From NCBI GenBank assembly GCA_018292915.2, contig JACVVK020000399.1, positions 236,501 through 300,500 of the forward strand: a stretch of DNA of 64,000 nucleotides, read 5' to 3'. Source of the stretch: Batillaria attramentaria. Lineage: Eukaryota > Mollusca > Gastropoda > Batillariidae. Shown piece by piece: positions 25,501 to 38,754 of the stretch (positions within the stretch are counted from its first letter, which is position 1; each line of letters starts with the position of its first letter). The position numbers and the translations under genes were made by a program. Below the pieces are notes generated by a model. That model was given only the letters and a program-made list of their open reading frames with translations. It had not been told where the DNA came from and did not search any database.

Positions 25501-28500
25501 GTGCCAAGGACAAGATGACATATGACACATAAACTGAAACGTATGTGCATAGACTGGCGTTTGCATAAATTGATTGTACACTTAATCTGAGTTGTTGAAG
25601 TGAAGGTGACCGACCCTTGTCCAGAGGAAATGGAAAAACGACAATGATTCTGGAACTACATACTTGATGAGCAACTGGTCTCGCAGAGGCCCGGAATGCG
25701 ACGAGACCATCGTTTTAAACCTGATAAATTCTGAACTCTTGAAAATACCCGCTTTTAATGCAATAGCACTATATGCTGAACTTTCCAGTGCCGAGTCAGC
25801 ACGTTGGCTGACATGTATTTCATGTTCAAATTAGAGCCGTTGTAGACAAACTAAAGCTGACAGGAACAGATAAAACCACTCACGTCAAATTCAGCTACTT
25901 GCAGACTTGAAAAGACACGGCTGTATATCGGCGGATATTTTCAGCAGTGAACACACATAGCCTGATTCGATAAGGACACGAAAATAGAGCTCAGTGTTTC
26001 GACCAACACCACAGGTTTGCGTCACATCGAGATTACCTATTGTTGTAAGACTGGCTTACATGAATATTTTTGTACCAGGTTTTGTGAAGTGAAAGATATT
26101 TCTTTAAGCAGAGATAGGCGTTTAACATTTTGCTATAAGACTGGCATACATGCACACCTCAGTACCAGCTTTTGTGAAGTGAAAATCATGCTCAAACGAG
26201 AGTTAGTCGTGTTCACGACAGGAATAAACAAACCAAGCCACCCACTTACACCGCCACCCCCTTCCTACTGACAAGAGATCAGACGACATTACGTGGATAA
26301 TCGATGGATCTGTGAAAGCTCGGGCCATTGTCACGTTCCGTGTCCCAGCATTGTCACCGAGGAAAGGCCTATCGATCGCAGTTCATGTACCAGGATTCAC
26401 ATGGAACGTGTATTGAAAAGTCGCTTGCTGCGATTGTAATCACAGCTAAACGGAAGATGATCCCTAGCGTGACTGAAAGGGGTGTGCTCAAGCTGTGAGG
26501 GGATTGGAAGGTTTGCAGACTGTGTAAACACGAAATGGTGAGAAACAGCCTAATGGAGGAAGGATTTTTTTTTTGCCGAGAGGCTTGTTCCAAGGAGAGG
26601 GAGACAGTGTAAATAGGAAATGGTGAGAAATAGTTTAAGGGACGTTTTTCTTTTCCCGAGAGGTGTATTCAAAGGAGAGATCTTCAACTGGGAGTTTCAG
26701 CTGTCTTGAGAGTGACTTGACTATACGACAGAGAGAAAATACATATTTGACTGATCAAAGCAAAAAGTTGGTAATTCTGATCCATTTTGCGCCTTACTGC
26801 TTTAATAAGTGCTCTAGGAGAAAGAGCCGGAACGTGACAGAAAAGTGAAGTGGCAAAAACCTAGATCTTGAGCCGAGGTGTTGTGTTTTGCCGGTTTGAA
26901 CTGGAGTGTTTAACTGTTTGCTGAACCCTGACCCCTTTTAGGAACACTCGACGGGTAGTACCGTGATTTGATGTATGATCATGAAGAGTAATGAGAAAAT
27001 TGACACATAAGTGACAAAAGCTAGGATCGCGACCCGGGACTTTTCTTTGACTGCACCCACCTTGCTGGAAATTCAAAGGCCGGGTTGGTGGTTCATTGCT
27101 TCTGCTATCAGGTGTCTGTGTTGAGAGACTGAAAGGCTAAGGCTTAAAAATATACTCTCTGTGTAAAGGCTATGCTGGTGAGTCGCTGCTGGCAGTATTA
27201 TGCTGAATTTCAATGCTAACAGGTGACGCGCATGAAAAAGTATTGACCGCCACCGACCCTGGGGTTTCTGCAAGCGCGACCTTCTAACACCTACTATTTC
27301 AGAGACTTCACCTGGCATTTCAGTTCAGACAACAGCCAATTTCGGCGATACAGCGTTTGATTTGACTTTTTACATGAGATATTTCGCAGTCATCAAAGTG
27401 AGAATTTCAAATTGGAAGCGCGTCTGTGTTTAGATGAAATGACTGTCAAAAGAGATAACTGGAATACGCTGTTTGGACACTGTGATATGGGATTGTGTAT
27501 ACATCGTGAAAATCGTCTTGCTCTTGAGGAAAGGAGAGTGGTATAAACAATGATATCATGATACAATCTGCGAACTTGGACCAATGAGATTGTTCTTGAG
27601 GAAAGGAGAGTGGTGTAAACAGTGATATTTCGCGGGTGTGCTGCTTTTGAGTGTGCTTCACTGTCAGTTGTGTTTAGTTTCAGTGATCAGTAGTGATTCA
27701 TACGTTTGCAACAGCCATAGCTATGATATATTTTAGAATCTCTCGACCTGAAAACGAGAATGATATATTTGTTTTCGATTTCTTGAATGCTTGAAGTGAG
27801 ATCAAAGACTTCAGTTATTGCTGTTTGACATACATGTGTGCGCTCAAACGATCACGGTTGAATGTAACCTCTACAAAGACTGTTTGCGTTTCCTAGTAAC
27901 AACAGTTTTGATCAGTTTGCATGACTGTTCGCGATGGGCTATTTCTTAACGTGTAGCAAGAGCTTTCGCGAAATCGAGTAATCGAGTAAACTTGTCTTAG
28001 TGGCATCTTTGAGGCTATTTAGGAATATCGGGGTTTTTGCCAAGATGTCTTTGTGGGCCATGTTATTCCTTCTTTTACCGTGGAATGAATAAGTGGCGCG
28101 CTGCCATTTTCTTTTCAACAGAAACTTTTTGTGTGCTAGCAGAGATAGAAAATAACCAAATCACTTTACTGGTGCCAGCTAATCGTTTGAGAATAAATAT
28201 CAGTTTAAAAGTGAAAGAATAATCCTGTAAAACCCAAGAGAATTTCATACGGTTTGCTCGCTTCTGTGGAGTATCTGAGCGCGACAGAGATAAGAAAAAG
28301 ACTCAGACTAAAGTTCAAGACTACGTGTTTATAAAGTAAGCGACTGAATAACAGGTGAACTTGGACAGGGTTTTAGCTGCGAGTTTCGGCGCCTGACAAG
28401 TTGAGCTGTATACATAATTTCGCCATTACGTTACAGAGAGTTGTCACTGAACAAGCACACTTCTGCCGGCGAATCGATTTTTTTCACGAAGTATGTACAC

Positions 28501-31500
28501 CGGAGTGCTAAGTTTTAACTCTAGAAAAGGTGTGTTATGCATTTGTGAGTGCAGTTTCTAGTGCATTGTTTTCGTGAATTCAAACGGTGCAGTGGTCTGG
28601 TGCTGCCGTTTGTTTGGGTCTTGTGTTTTAAACAGATAATTGTAAATCCAAACCATCCACTTACAACTGTGAAACAGTCTTTGCCTTGCAAGCAACGGTT
28701 TCATTTTCTGGTAATGAAGTTGTGTGTGTTTATAAACCAGACTTAAAACGAGATCCTTCAGATGGTAAATGATCTTTGTATAGACGTTGGTAAGTTGGTG
28801 AAGTGTTTCACTCCCAGGCGTTGAATGCGAATGAATTTCTGAATCTGGGCGGCGAAGTACAGGAAGAAACTTAATGCAGACGTTTTGCTGTCAATGTTTT
28901 GAGTGTATGACTTGACATATTTTTGACCGGTGCACTGGCGTGTGTTATAGTAACTCTTTTATTTCATTGATGTTGATGTTGAACAGTGGATTACTGCCTG
29001 AACTCTACAAGCCGGACTTGCTCATCCTGAAGCAACTTCCGTACACTGATCCTTGGAGTGAATATCAGACTTAGAAACTGTCAACCGATTCGCTGAACTC
29101 GAAAAGCTGAAAAGCTGAATCGCTCGCGAAACACATTTTCCTATCAAATTCCTCTGATCTTAGAGAGATGATCAGAGATTGGAACATTCGTTGATTGTGG
29201 CTGACGAATGAACCCAGTTTGTGTACATGTGTACAATAACTCATTACAGAAGTAATATATTCAGGAGCTCTATTAGAAGTTATCGTGATCGTTACCGCGA
29301 AGGAGTCAAGTTTCTAGTCATGGAGGAAAGACTTGACAAGAAGCCTGCACACAAACAGTCCATCGTTCTTCAGAGGTCCCTGGATCGTCCGGCCACCTCC
29401 CAGCAAAGACGCCCCATGACGGTGGCCCACCTGTATCTGTCTCCCGTCGCTCTGTCCAGATCCCGATCCCACGGGCAGCAAAGACCCCAGTCGGCCATCA
29501 TCGACGATAAACATAACAGGACTCAGGTCCTTGGTGGTTGCAGCGTCGACGATGGTAGTATTGGTGTCGGTGGAGGTACTAATGGTGGTGGTAGTGACGT
29601 CAGAGGTGGGAGAGAGAGATCCGTGAGTTTACGCCACGAGAAGGACTTTGGACATGGTTCAGACTTTCTACGTCAGGGTGGAGAATCTTTACGGTATACA
29701 GGTAAGGAGTTTGGACGTATGCCAGGGTCTTCCCCACCAGCAGAAGTTGGCCCAAGGCGTAAGTCAGAACCAGTCACTTCGTCAGGAGGAGACTTTCGAC
29801 GCCGACCAGAATTCGTGCGTCCAACTGAAATGGTGTTTGGACGTACACCAGAGTATATACGCCCTTCAGAAGCAGACATCGGACGCAGAGCAGATTTTGT
29901 GCGTCCCAGAGAAAGAGATTTCGAACGCTCTCCAGAGTATATGGTACGTGTAAGAGAAGGTCGACACATGTCTGATCTTGTGCGTCCTACCGGAAAGTGT
30001 TCTCGGAACATTCCTGATCACAAGATACAAGGTGTGCCCTATGACAGAACGAACAAAGCTGTAGATGTAGATGGCAAAGACAGTTTGAAACACTGGACAG
30101 ATAGACGATTAAGAAAATCGTAATAGTTTTGCCAGAACGGTAGTATGATGTAGATTTTGCTTCTGAGGCTTATATGGTGATGAAGCGTGTGACGGGTGTG
30201 TGTGTGTGTGTGTGGGGGGGGGGGGTGGGGGGTGGATGGGTGGGTGGTTGGGTGGGGGTGCGTTTTCGGTGCCCTGTCTTGCCGGGACTTTTGTTGAATG
30301 AAAAATCTAGACTTGGACAATTTTGTGTCCATATTAACCTTCGTCGATGTCGTATGATTCATGGCAAAGGGAATGTGTTTCATAAGAAATTGTGTTGCAA
30401 ATATGTTGAAGTCATCAATAATACGACAATAGAACTGAAATGGACCACGCTTACACCGTTATGTTTGTTCGTATTTTGCAGTGCGCGCGCGCGCGTGTGT
30501 GTGTGTGTGTGTGTGCGTGCGTTCGTTCTTGCGTGCGTGCGTGCGTGTGTGTGTGTGTGAGAGAGAGAGTGAGAGAACTCTCTCTCTCTCTCTCACTCTG
30601 TGCGTGTATGCATGTGTATGTGCAAGCGCGTTTTTACGTTTCCGCAAATCACAGAGAAAACTAAACACTGGCAGAAAAGTCACCTAATCAATTGTACCTA
30701 TCAGCTAATCACGGCTTAAAGGCCCTATATTCGTAACGGGCGCTCAGGGGAAAACTGCCGCTTACGAAGGTTTCAGGCTATTTGCCAAGTAGAAGGAGGT
30801 TTCATTTGACCATCGCGACCGTTTCTGTGACTTTGCGGCTTTTAATATTTGAGAAATACGACTTTCTTCGAGCCTACCCTCCTTTTCTTATCGGCTGGCC
30901 GGCAACACGAGTCTAAAAATAGCCACCAACCAGCGCCTCAAGCTGCTGGCCGAGACTGCAAGCTATGACGTCACAGTCAGTGCAATTGTAAACATATTGC
31001 TCCCGAAAAAGTGAAAGCGAAAATACGAGGTGTGATTCCTAAGACAACCCGACAACCCACTCACGTAAAAACAAATTCACGAGTTCATCGAAGAAGCGGC
31101 GCCGACATACGCAAGAGCGCGAGTATGCAGTCCCGAGGAATAGAAACTGCCGCGCTGGCAGACTGAAGCTGAGGGACTGATTGATACGCGCCTGGCCTCT
31201 CACGTCGGGACCAAAGGCTCACGGACGTTTGGCATTCACTCCATGCTGATGAATACGTAAGTAATCACTGTAGTATATCGGCTGAGGTCGGCAGTCATTT
31301 CAGGATATTTTGTGCATGTTTGTGGGGAAGGAGAGGTCAAAGTGAGCAGGTCAGAGTGTCTAACGTCTCTTTGCATCGGAGCAGAACCGAAAGCACCCGA
31401 AAAAGTGCGTGCAAATAGCTCCCAGAATTTCGTATACTATTCTTCAAGATTACCCTGTTAGTGTGACTAGATAACCTGACTTTTGTGTCTGAAGAAACAG

Positions 31501-34500
31501 TTTCGTGCCGACTAAGTATCCGAAACAGCAGTGTGTTATGGCGGACAGTGGTTTCGCACCGAGTCACCCCGGCCATACAGTGGTTTGTGTGGCAAGACAA
31601 GAATAAGTGTACTGGCAGAAACAGTGCAACTTGATATGAAACAGAAGCAAGTGTGTAACACCGAGTAATACTGTTCCAATGGTTTTCTCATTTAGGGAGA
31701 ATGAAAAGGGAACATAATTATGAGATAAGAAGTACATGTATTTTTCACACAGTGTGTTACTGATAATTGAACCACTGAGTCACTAGTGACTGGCCTTAGC
31801 CAGTGGCATCTGCTTTTTTTTAATCTGGTAATGTCATGCCCATCATTTTAAAAATTATTTTTCTTTATTTTGTGTGTGTGTGTGTGTGTGTGTGTGCAGG
31901 TACTTTTCGTCAAGATCTCCACAGCGCCACCCATGCAGGTTAGCACACTTTTTGTTTCAGTAGTTTGTCGTTGAATTGCACAGGTCAAATTGCAAAAAAT
32001 TATATACATATAATGTGTGTGTGTGTGTGTGTGTGTGTGCACACGTGCGTGCGTGTGCTTTTAATTCCACCAAGCTTGTATACCAATTAATGTACAGATG
32101 GAAATTAAATGTCATAGTATAAATTGGCTGTTTTATAATTGCTTTTCATGTTTTCTGGGTGTTTTTTTTTTTGTTTTTGTAAATGATGATTTATTCAGTA
32201 TTGATAGGTGGGGGGATGTTTATAGTTCCAGTTTGGACGGATCCACCTGAAGTGGCAGGATCTTCTGGTTCCACAGCTAGACGCAGCACATCAATCATAG
32301 CTGCAGCTGGAAGCATCTTTGCAAGGGTAGGTGTTTACTCCTGCAATTTCAGAAATCTCAGCAAATTCTGACAGGTACATGTACTTCATCAGATACTGTG
32401 AAGTTGTATTTATCATGACGTACTATAATAGTGACACTGGTAGTGGTGACTACTTGCGTGCTGCAGTATGCTTTTATACTGTTTTTTATTGTTGTTTTTT
32501 TATTGTAATGTAGAGTTATGCATGCTTATGCTTTGTAGCCACATGTATTATTCCAAGAAATCCTCTCAGACAACAGTGAACACATGTATGATAATGTTTG
32601 TTGCAATAAGTTGTCTCTTTCCCTTTTGACAGTGCCACTGCCAGTGGTGGTAGTCAGATGTCTGGCATGGAACCAACAGAGTGAGGAAGAAATGCCAGTG
32701 GCATCAATGTAAGTGAAGGGCTGTGTTCTGAATTTCTTGTCTAATCTTACTGTACATGTTAGTTTTATGAGGTTGGTTTACTTTGGTTGGGAACTAGTGC
32801 AGGTTTTGAGCCACTGTCAATTGCTGGCAGAACTCTCTCAGCTGTGATAAGCTCAGTGAGGCAAGGTGTGCTTGTGTTAGTGCACTGTAGTGTACCAAGT
32901 CTCTTAGTTGCCTGATGATAATCACCTTTGTGCTTGCAGTCACACTCACAAGCAGATAGCAAGAAATCAGCCAACTTTGGGTAAAAAAGAGGGCAAGTCA
33001 ACATGTCACAAGTAAGTGATATCTTCTATGGTGTTTCTTTGGATTAGGGTTTCTAAGGTTTTCAGTGTTACTACATGTAATTGTATTCTCATCACGTCAC
33101 ATAATCATATCTGTGTGTGTGTGTGTGTGTGTGTGTGTTTGTTTTTAAATTTCATTCAAGTGTGTGTTTGTGGGAGGTTGGCCTCACCACCACAACAGTG
33201 ACACAAACATTTAGTGATTTACAGAAAAAACAAAAACAACAGCCTCACCTACCCTACATTTTTGTTGTTGTTGTTTGTTTCATTTTACTTCAACTGATCA
33301 TGTTTACTGTGAGATGTGTTCATGCAGTACACGTACACTGACATCTGTAAGTTGAAGCAATACATGTTTGTGTGTGGTTCTTTACAGAAGGTAGATACTG
33401 CCTCCAGAGCCTGTGACTACCAAGTCTGGGAGGACAGCAGGGAATCTTGAATCTCCTGTCAAGATTCATTCATGGACCCATTTGAGTGAGCAAGATGCTG
33501 GTGCATATTTTTGTTTATATTAATAAGCAGGACCGAAGAAAGAGGTCTGTTAGAATGAAGTCATATATGTGAATCATAACTGAAGGAGAGTTACATTACT
33601 GTGTGTGTGCATTCTTGTACATGCATTTTCTACATAGACGAGGCATGTAATTTGTAAAGATTGTCAAAATATCACTTTGGGGTTATCCCTTTTGTGGAAC
33701 ATTCAGATTTTCTTTCCAGGTGCAAGTCGAAAAATGAAAAGAAAACAACAGCATATAGTAGTCATTGTGATAGTTGACTGAGGGGGGTGGGGGGTCAGTT
33801 TGTGTACCCAGTGACCTTGTTGCTGGTCTAGCTCAGAACAGTTACGAGCGACTTAGCCCAAGTTTCACTAACTAAGATATCATTGTGGTTTTTTTCACTC
33901 ACTATGCCCATTGTGTGTAGGTTCTTTACTTGGCAGTTTTTTCAGTTTCGGTTGATGAATGCCTTCTTTTATCATAGGCATTCCACTTAGGTGACAGTAG
34001 AAGAAAGGAGGAGGAAGAAGATTCATGTGATGTTGATGATCCTGACTATGAGCCTTACTTCCACTTGACAGCTATACTGTAAGTTGTTATTCAGTTCTTG
34101 AATCATTATAATGAATGATAAAGCAAATAATGAACTTATGAAGTAATGAGTTTGTTTATTATGAAATACAACCATACCATCCCCTGTCACCAACAACTTG
34201 CATTAAATTTTTAATAACTAATAACTTGCACAAAACCTTTTCTTTCTACTGTAAATGGTAAATTTGTATTTTGTCATCAAGTTATATGAAAAATGCACTT
34301 GAAAAGTGTTGAGGAGGAAGATGAATTACCCTTGTTCACGTGTGCTCTCACTTGCATGTAGGCTGCTCGACACCATTTAATTCTGGGAACTAGCTTGTTG
34401 ATTTTTTAGATGGAGCTCCCTCGCCTTTTAGTTTTACTTCATGTGCTACATGTACTAACCTGTCTTCAGATGACTTTTTTTGTAATCATTGTTACTAGTA

Positions 34501-34760
34501 TTATTTTTAGTTTATAGCACTGTGGATATTCAGTAGATGAGAGTCTTGCTTGAATGATTTTATTTACTGTCAGGAAATGACTACTGTATGCTGGGGCTGT
34601 GGGCACGGACGCTAAGTCTAAAGTTCCCTGGACTCTGTGTTTTCCATGGGATCCAGCGCACCTATCTGGAATCTACCATAGCTGGCTACTGGGCTGACCA
34701 CCAGCATAGTGTACTGAACTCTTTCCTGGGACAATCACCTATCATTCTAGGTAAAGGCTT

Positions 34761-34804
<44 letters not shown>

Positions 34805-35356
34805 TTTCATCAATGCTCACTATAAGAGTAAATATTGGCATCAGACATTTTCATCTGGTTTTGTTTTTAATTTCTGGAATGTGCATTTTCATCCACCTTC
34901 TTGTATGAGACAGTACTGGAACAGTACGCTGGACTGTGCTTAATTTTATGAAAATCATAGGCATGTGTTTGAGTGGGTATCACCTGTTTTCTCTTTGCTG
35001 CAAGTCACAAGAGAAGAAAGGGGGTGGATTCAGGGATGGGGGTGGTGGTAGGGGATAGAAAATAGCCTACTATGTACAAAAGCCAGTGCATTATCCATTC
35101 ATTTTTGGACAGGCGCACGGCTGCACTGGAGGTGTTTCATCAGCACACACTGATGTATTGTGCAAATGGGTGTATCGTGTGCGAAACCTGCTAACTGCTC
35201 TGGACCACAACATCCACAGTGACAGGGGCATATGGACCAACAGGAAAGGGGAGCCAGTGTAAGTAGCGTTGCATGATTCAGTTGTCTGCACATAGACATG
35301 GATGGCACTCTTCCACCTCAGGGCAGATTTCTGCCCAATAATTTTGGGGAATTCAA

Positions 35357-35387
<31 letters not shown>

Positions 35388-38300
35388 AAAAATAAATAAA
35401 TAAAAATTTGGGCAGTTGTGTGCTTAGGTTATTGACATGTGAGGTGAGGTTGGATGATATTGACAGTTCAGGACCCTCCCCCATATTTCTGGAGCATGTT
35501 AACATGTCGTCGTCCCCCCCCCCCCCACCCCCACCTTTTTTTTTTTTTTTTTTTTACATTTTCATCAGTTTCACCCCAGCAATGATGTATATGTGTGTCC
35601 ATTGAAACTGGCATAGCTGTTGTTTTGTCACAAAGTTCACGTTTCAGTGACACTGATAGATATCGAGCTTTATATTAGCACATGTATACATCTAACTGAA
35701 TTTCATCATGATAGCCCTAGCAGTTGACAAGAAATGATTCCTATGGTTTTTCAGATACCACAGATGCTTCAGCAAGAAGACAGGGAGATGGTCTTCCCAG
35801 AGAAGGAGAGGAAGACATACCCACACATTCGGGACCGTGAACTTTCAGCTGTGAAAATGAGGCTAGCCGACAGACAGGGCATGTGGCAAAGCCTCAGCAG
35901 ACCTTTGGAGGATTTCAGCTACGCTGGCGCCTGTAGAATCCACCATCAAAACAACTTGTTCAGTCCGAAATATCACGCTTTGAGAAATGAATTTGTGCAT
36001 TCTGCTTTTGCTCATTTTCAAAGCCTTACAGTTGTGCATAGTTGTGCTGTACATCAGTACTGTCATCATACAGCTGTGCTACTTCCTAAAATCTACTTCT
36101 GTGCTTGTGCATGACTTATACATATTGTAATTACTTTGCTGTCATTCTAACAACTATGTATTGTACTCTGACATTGAAATTGAAACTGTTGCATCCGGAC
36201 AAAAAGAGGAAATCGAGTGAATAATAATGGCCATCCTGAACAACTGAACATTGAATTGGTGTGTGTGTGAGTTGCGTGAGAAAGACCGATGTCGTGTAGG
36301 TGAGCCAAACACCACCGACACCGAAGAAGGGAGAAGTTTACAATATTATGGAAAACTGCTTTTTTATGTGGTCATGAATTTTTTTCAATTTCAATACTTC
36401 TTTCTCATGCCCTTCCTGTGGGTTCACCTCACTTTGACAGTTGAGTTCTTTTTGTTTGTTTGTTGTTTTTGTCTAGTTACAGAAGGCCTATTTTGATGGT
36501 GTGTTGAAAGCAATCAGTGTAGATCAGATCACAACAATTCTTAGCACTCAATGCTTGTAAAGCATCCAGAGCTGCTGTAGAAGGGAGGCTTTTTGTATAA
36601 ACCCTCTGTTACTGTATTAATTTTATTATTATTACTATGTAATACTGCCTTTTGACTCAGTTCAATACATCTCTCGCTGTATCACAAACACGAATGCACA
36701 AGAATAGCTTCAGCATCTTCAGCCAAGGTGTATTGTGAACATGTACCACACATGCATTGCTTCTGTCAATTTTCGGCAGTTCCAGTGCATCTACAACTCA
36801 AAATTGTTTGTTTTTGCTTCTAAAAAAATACATAATCAAATAACCAAAGTCATACACATCTTTTTTTCTTCGCAAGTCTGAGGAACTCAAAGACAAAAAG
36901 GGGTATTTTCTCACTTTTAGTGTTACATAAATAAAAAACGTATACACATGAAAGTGTTCACTCTTTTTGTCCATTATTCTTGTGGTCCACTTTTACAAGG
37001 ACACAAGGCTTTTGACATACAGTTCATCTACATACATTGCTCAAGATTGATGCAGAAAGTCTACAGTCAGCACTCTCCTTTTAGCTTCTTGCAGACAGAG
37101 GGAGAGAGAAAAACAAAAAAACCAACCACGACAATACCACCCATGTGGTCAGCATTTACTACATTTCTATGAACACGAGTGATTATTAGTGCTACCAACA
37201 TGGTGCTCCATTACTAAGATACATGTGTATATATCACTATATGCAGCATGTAAGCTGCATGGAAATGGCAGAAACAAGCAACATCAGTGAAGTTAGTGTT
37301 CAAACCAACAGTCTAGTTCAGCCTCGATGGGATAAACCCTGTGTAGTGGTTGATAGGGTGAGGATAGTGATCCCGAATCACCAACACACGTGGGGATGAC
37401 CCGCCTGTCTCCTGCACTTAGACCATGCCTCCACATGAGGAACTGCCTGTACACAGCATGGTGGTTAGCTTTGCGCTCATCATCTTTGCCATTGCAGACA
37501 AGCATGTCTCGCCTCATTATCTGTGACAGCTGCAGAACCATCCTGTCCAAAATCAGGTACTGGATTTCCTAGAATAAGAAGAGTATTTCTGAGTAAGGTC
37601 TGTTATTTTCAACAGTGAAAAGAGAGAGGAAACAGAATAACACGGACCAACAAGTAAATGTTTTGGTCGTAAATTTCAGGCATAATTATGCATTTGCATG
37701 AGGGGACAGGTGTAAGATTTTCACTGGTGCAAAGTTCTATATGTTTCATAGTTTAATAATACCAGTTTACTTTTAATGAGGAAGTAGGTAGAGGAAGTAC
37801 CTACTGGGAGCAAAAATTGGCATTGACCATAACCACAGCAGAGACGTTCCAAGTTCAGCATCAGATGGCATGTTTCTGCAGCAGACAAAAGTGCACCAGG
37901 AGGACTGGCCAGAATGAGGCATAGGGCTGTGGCCACCTGGCTGCCCCTCCTACAGCTCCAGAAGGCTGAATATGAGGCCTGGCTGTGCCTCAATCATGTC
38001 TACCGCCATCCCTTCAGTCTGCTTGTCTCCATCTTGTCCATTGTCTTCTGAAAATAGTGAAATATATACAATCCACAGGCATTTTAGGTATGTGTTGTCA
38101 CTGGGTGAGAGGGCTCTCTCTCTCTCTTATTACAGTAATCAAAAATTCTAACCTGTTGTCCTGTTATTATTTCAACCTTTAATCTCAGCTACAAGATACC
38201 AACCTTTTCATCTTAAAACTGGGACTTCAGGATGGCTTACCTTCAACACAGTGATTAAACACTACACTGTGCACACACATGCACATGTGTTTGGCAGAGA

Positions 38301-38703
38301 GAAAAGAGTAATGGTATCCTACTTTTTGCTATTCAGGGATATTGAAAATAAGATGAGTGTGTAATGTCTTACCTTCAACTGTTCTCGTCTTTCCTCCAGC
38401 ATTGCTGCCACAGTACATGCTCCTAATGCTGCAGCACCTCTGCCCCATGCAAGCATGCTGGTGATACATGTACTCCCTTCTCCTACAAGTACAACAGCAA
38501 AATAAAGCAAACTGTAAAACAACCAGCTTGTATAATCTGAAGCACATTTTATGGTGAATCAGACACCGACTACAAGGACTTAGTTACTAGTAGGCAAAAT
38601 TTTAATTTCGTTCTCTCCCTCTCCGGGCTCTGATGGTGTGTCTGAGTGTGACTGGAAATAAAATCAACCTCGTATTCCTCCCTACATCCCTCTCCTCACA
38701 CCG

Positions 38704-38754
<51 letters not shown>

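Larger units (their letters stand above)
15596..29219. other. First part of the 33-kb intron; no confirmed gene
   Basis: Two (TG)n arrays follow exon 3. Further in are a triplicated diverged repeat (17.25-17.43 kb), a small poly(A) insertion (19.1 kb), a SINE in (TC)n (20.1 kb), a MITE candidate (21.4 kb) and (AC)n at 22475-22562. From about 23 to 29 kb there is almost no microsatellite but several local duplications. A strong donor-like GTAAGT at 18787 could mark a non-coding exon. Confidence 0.5.
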
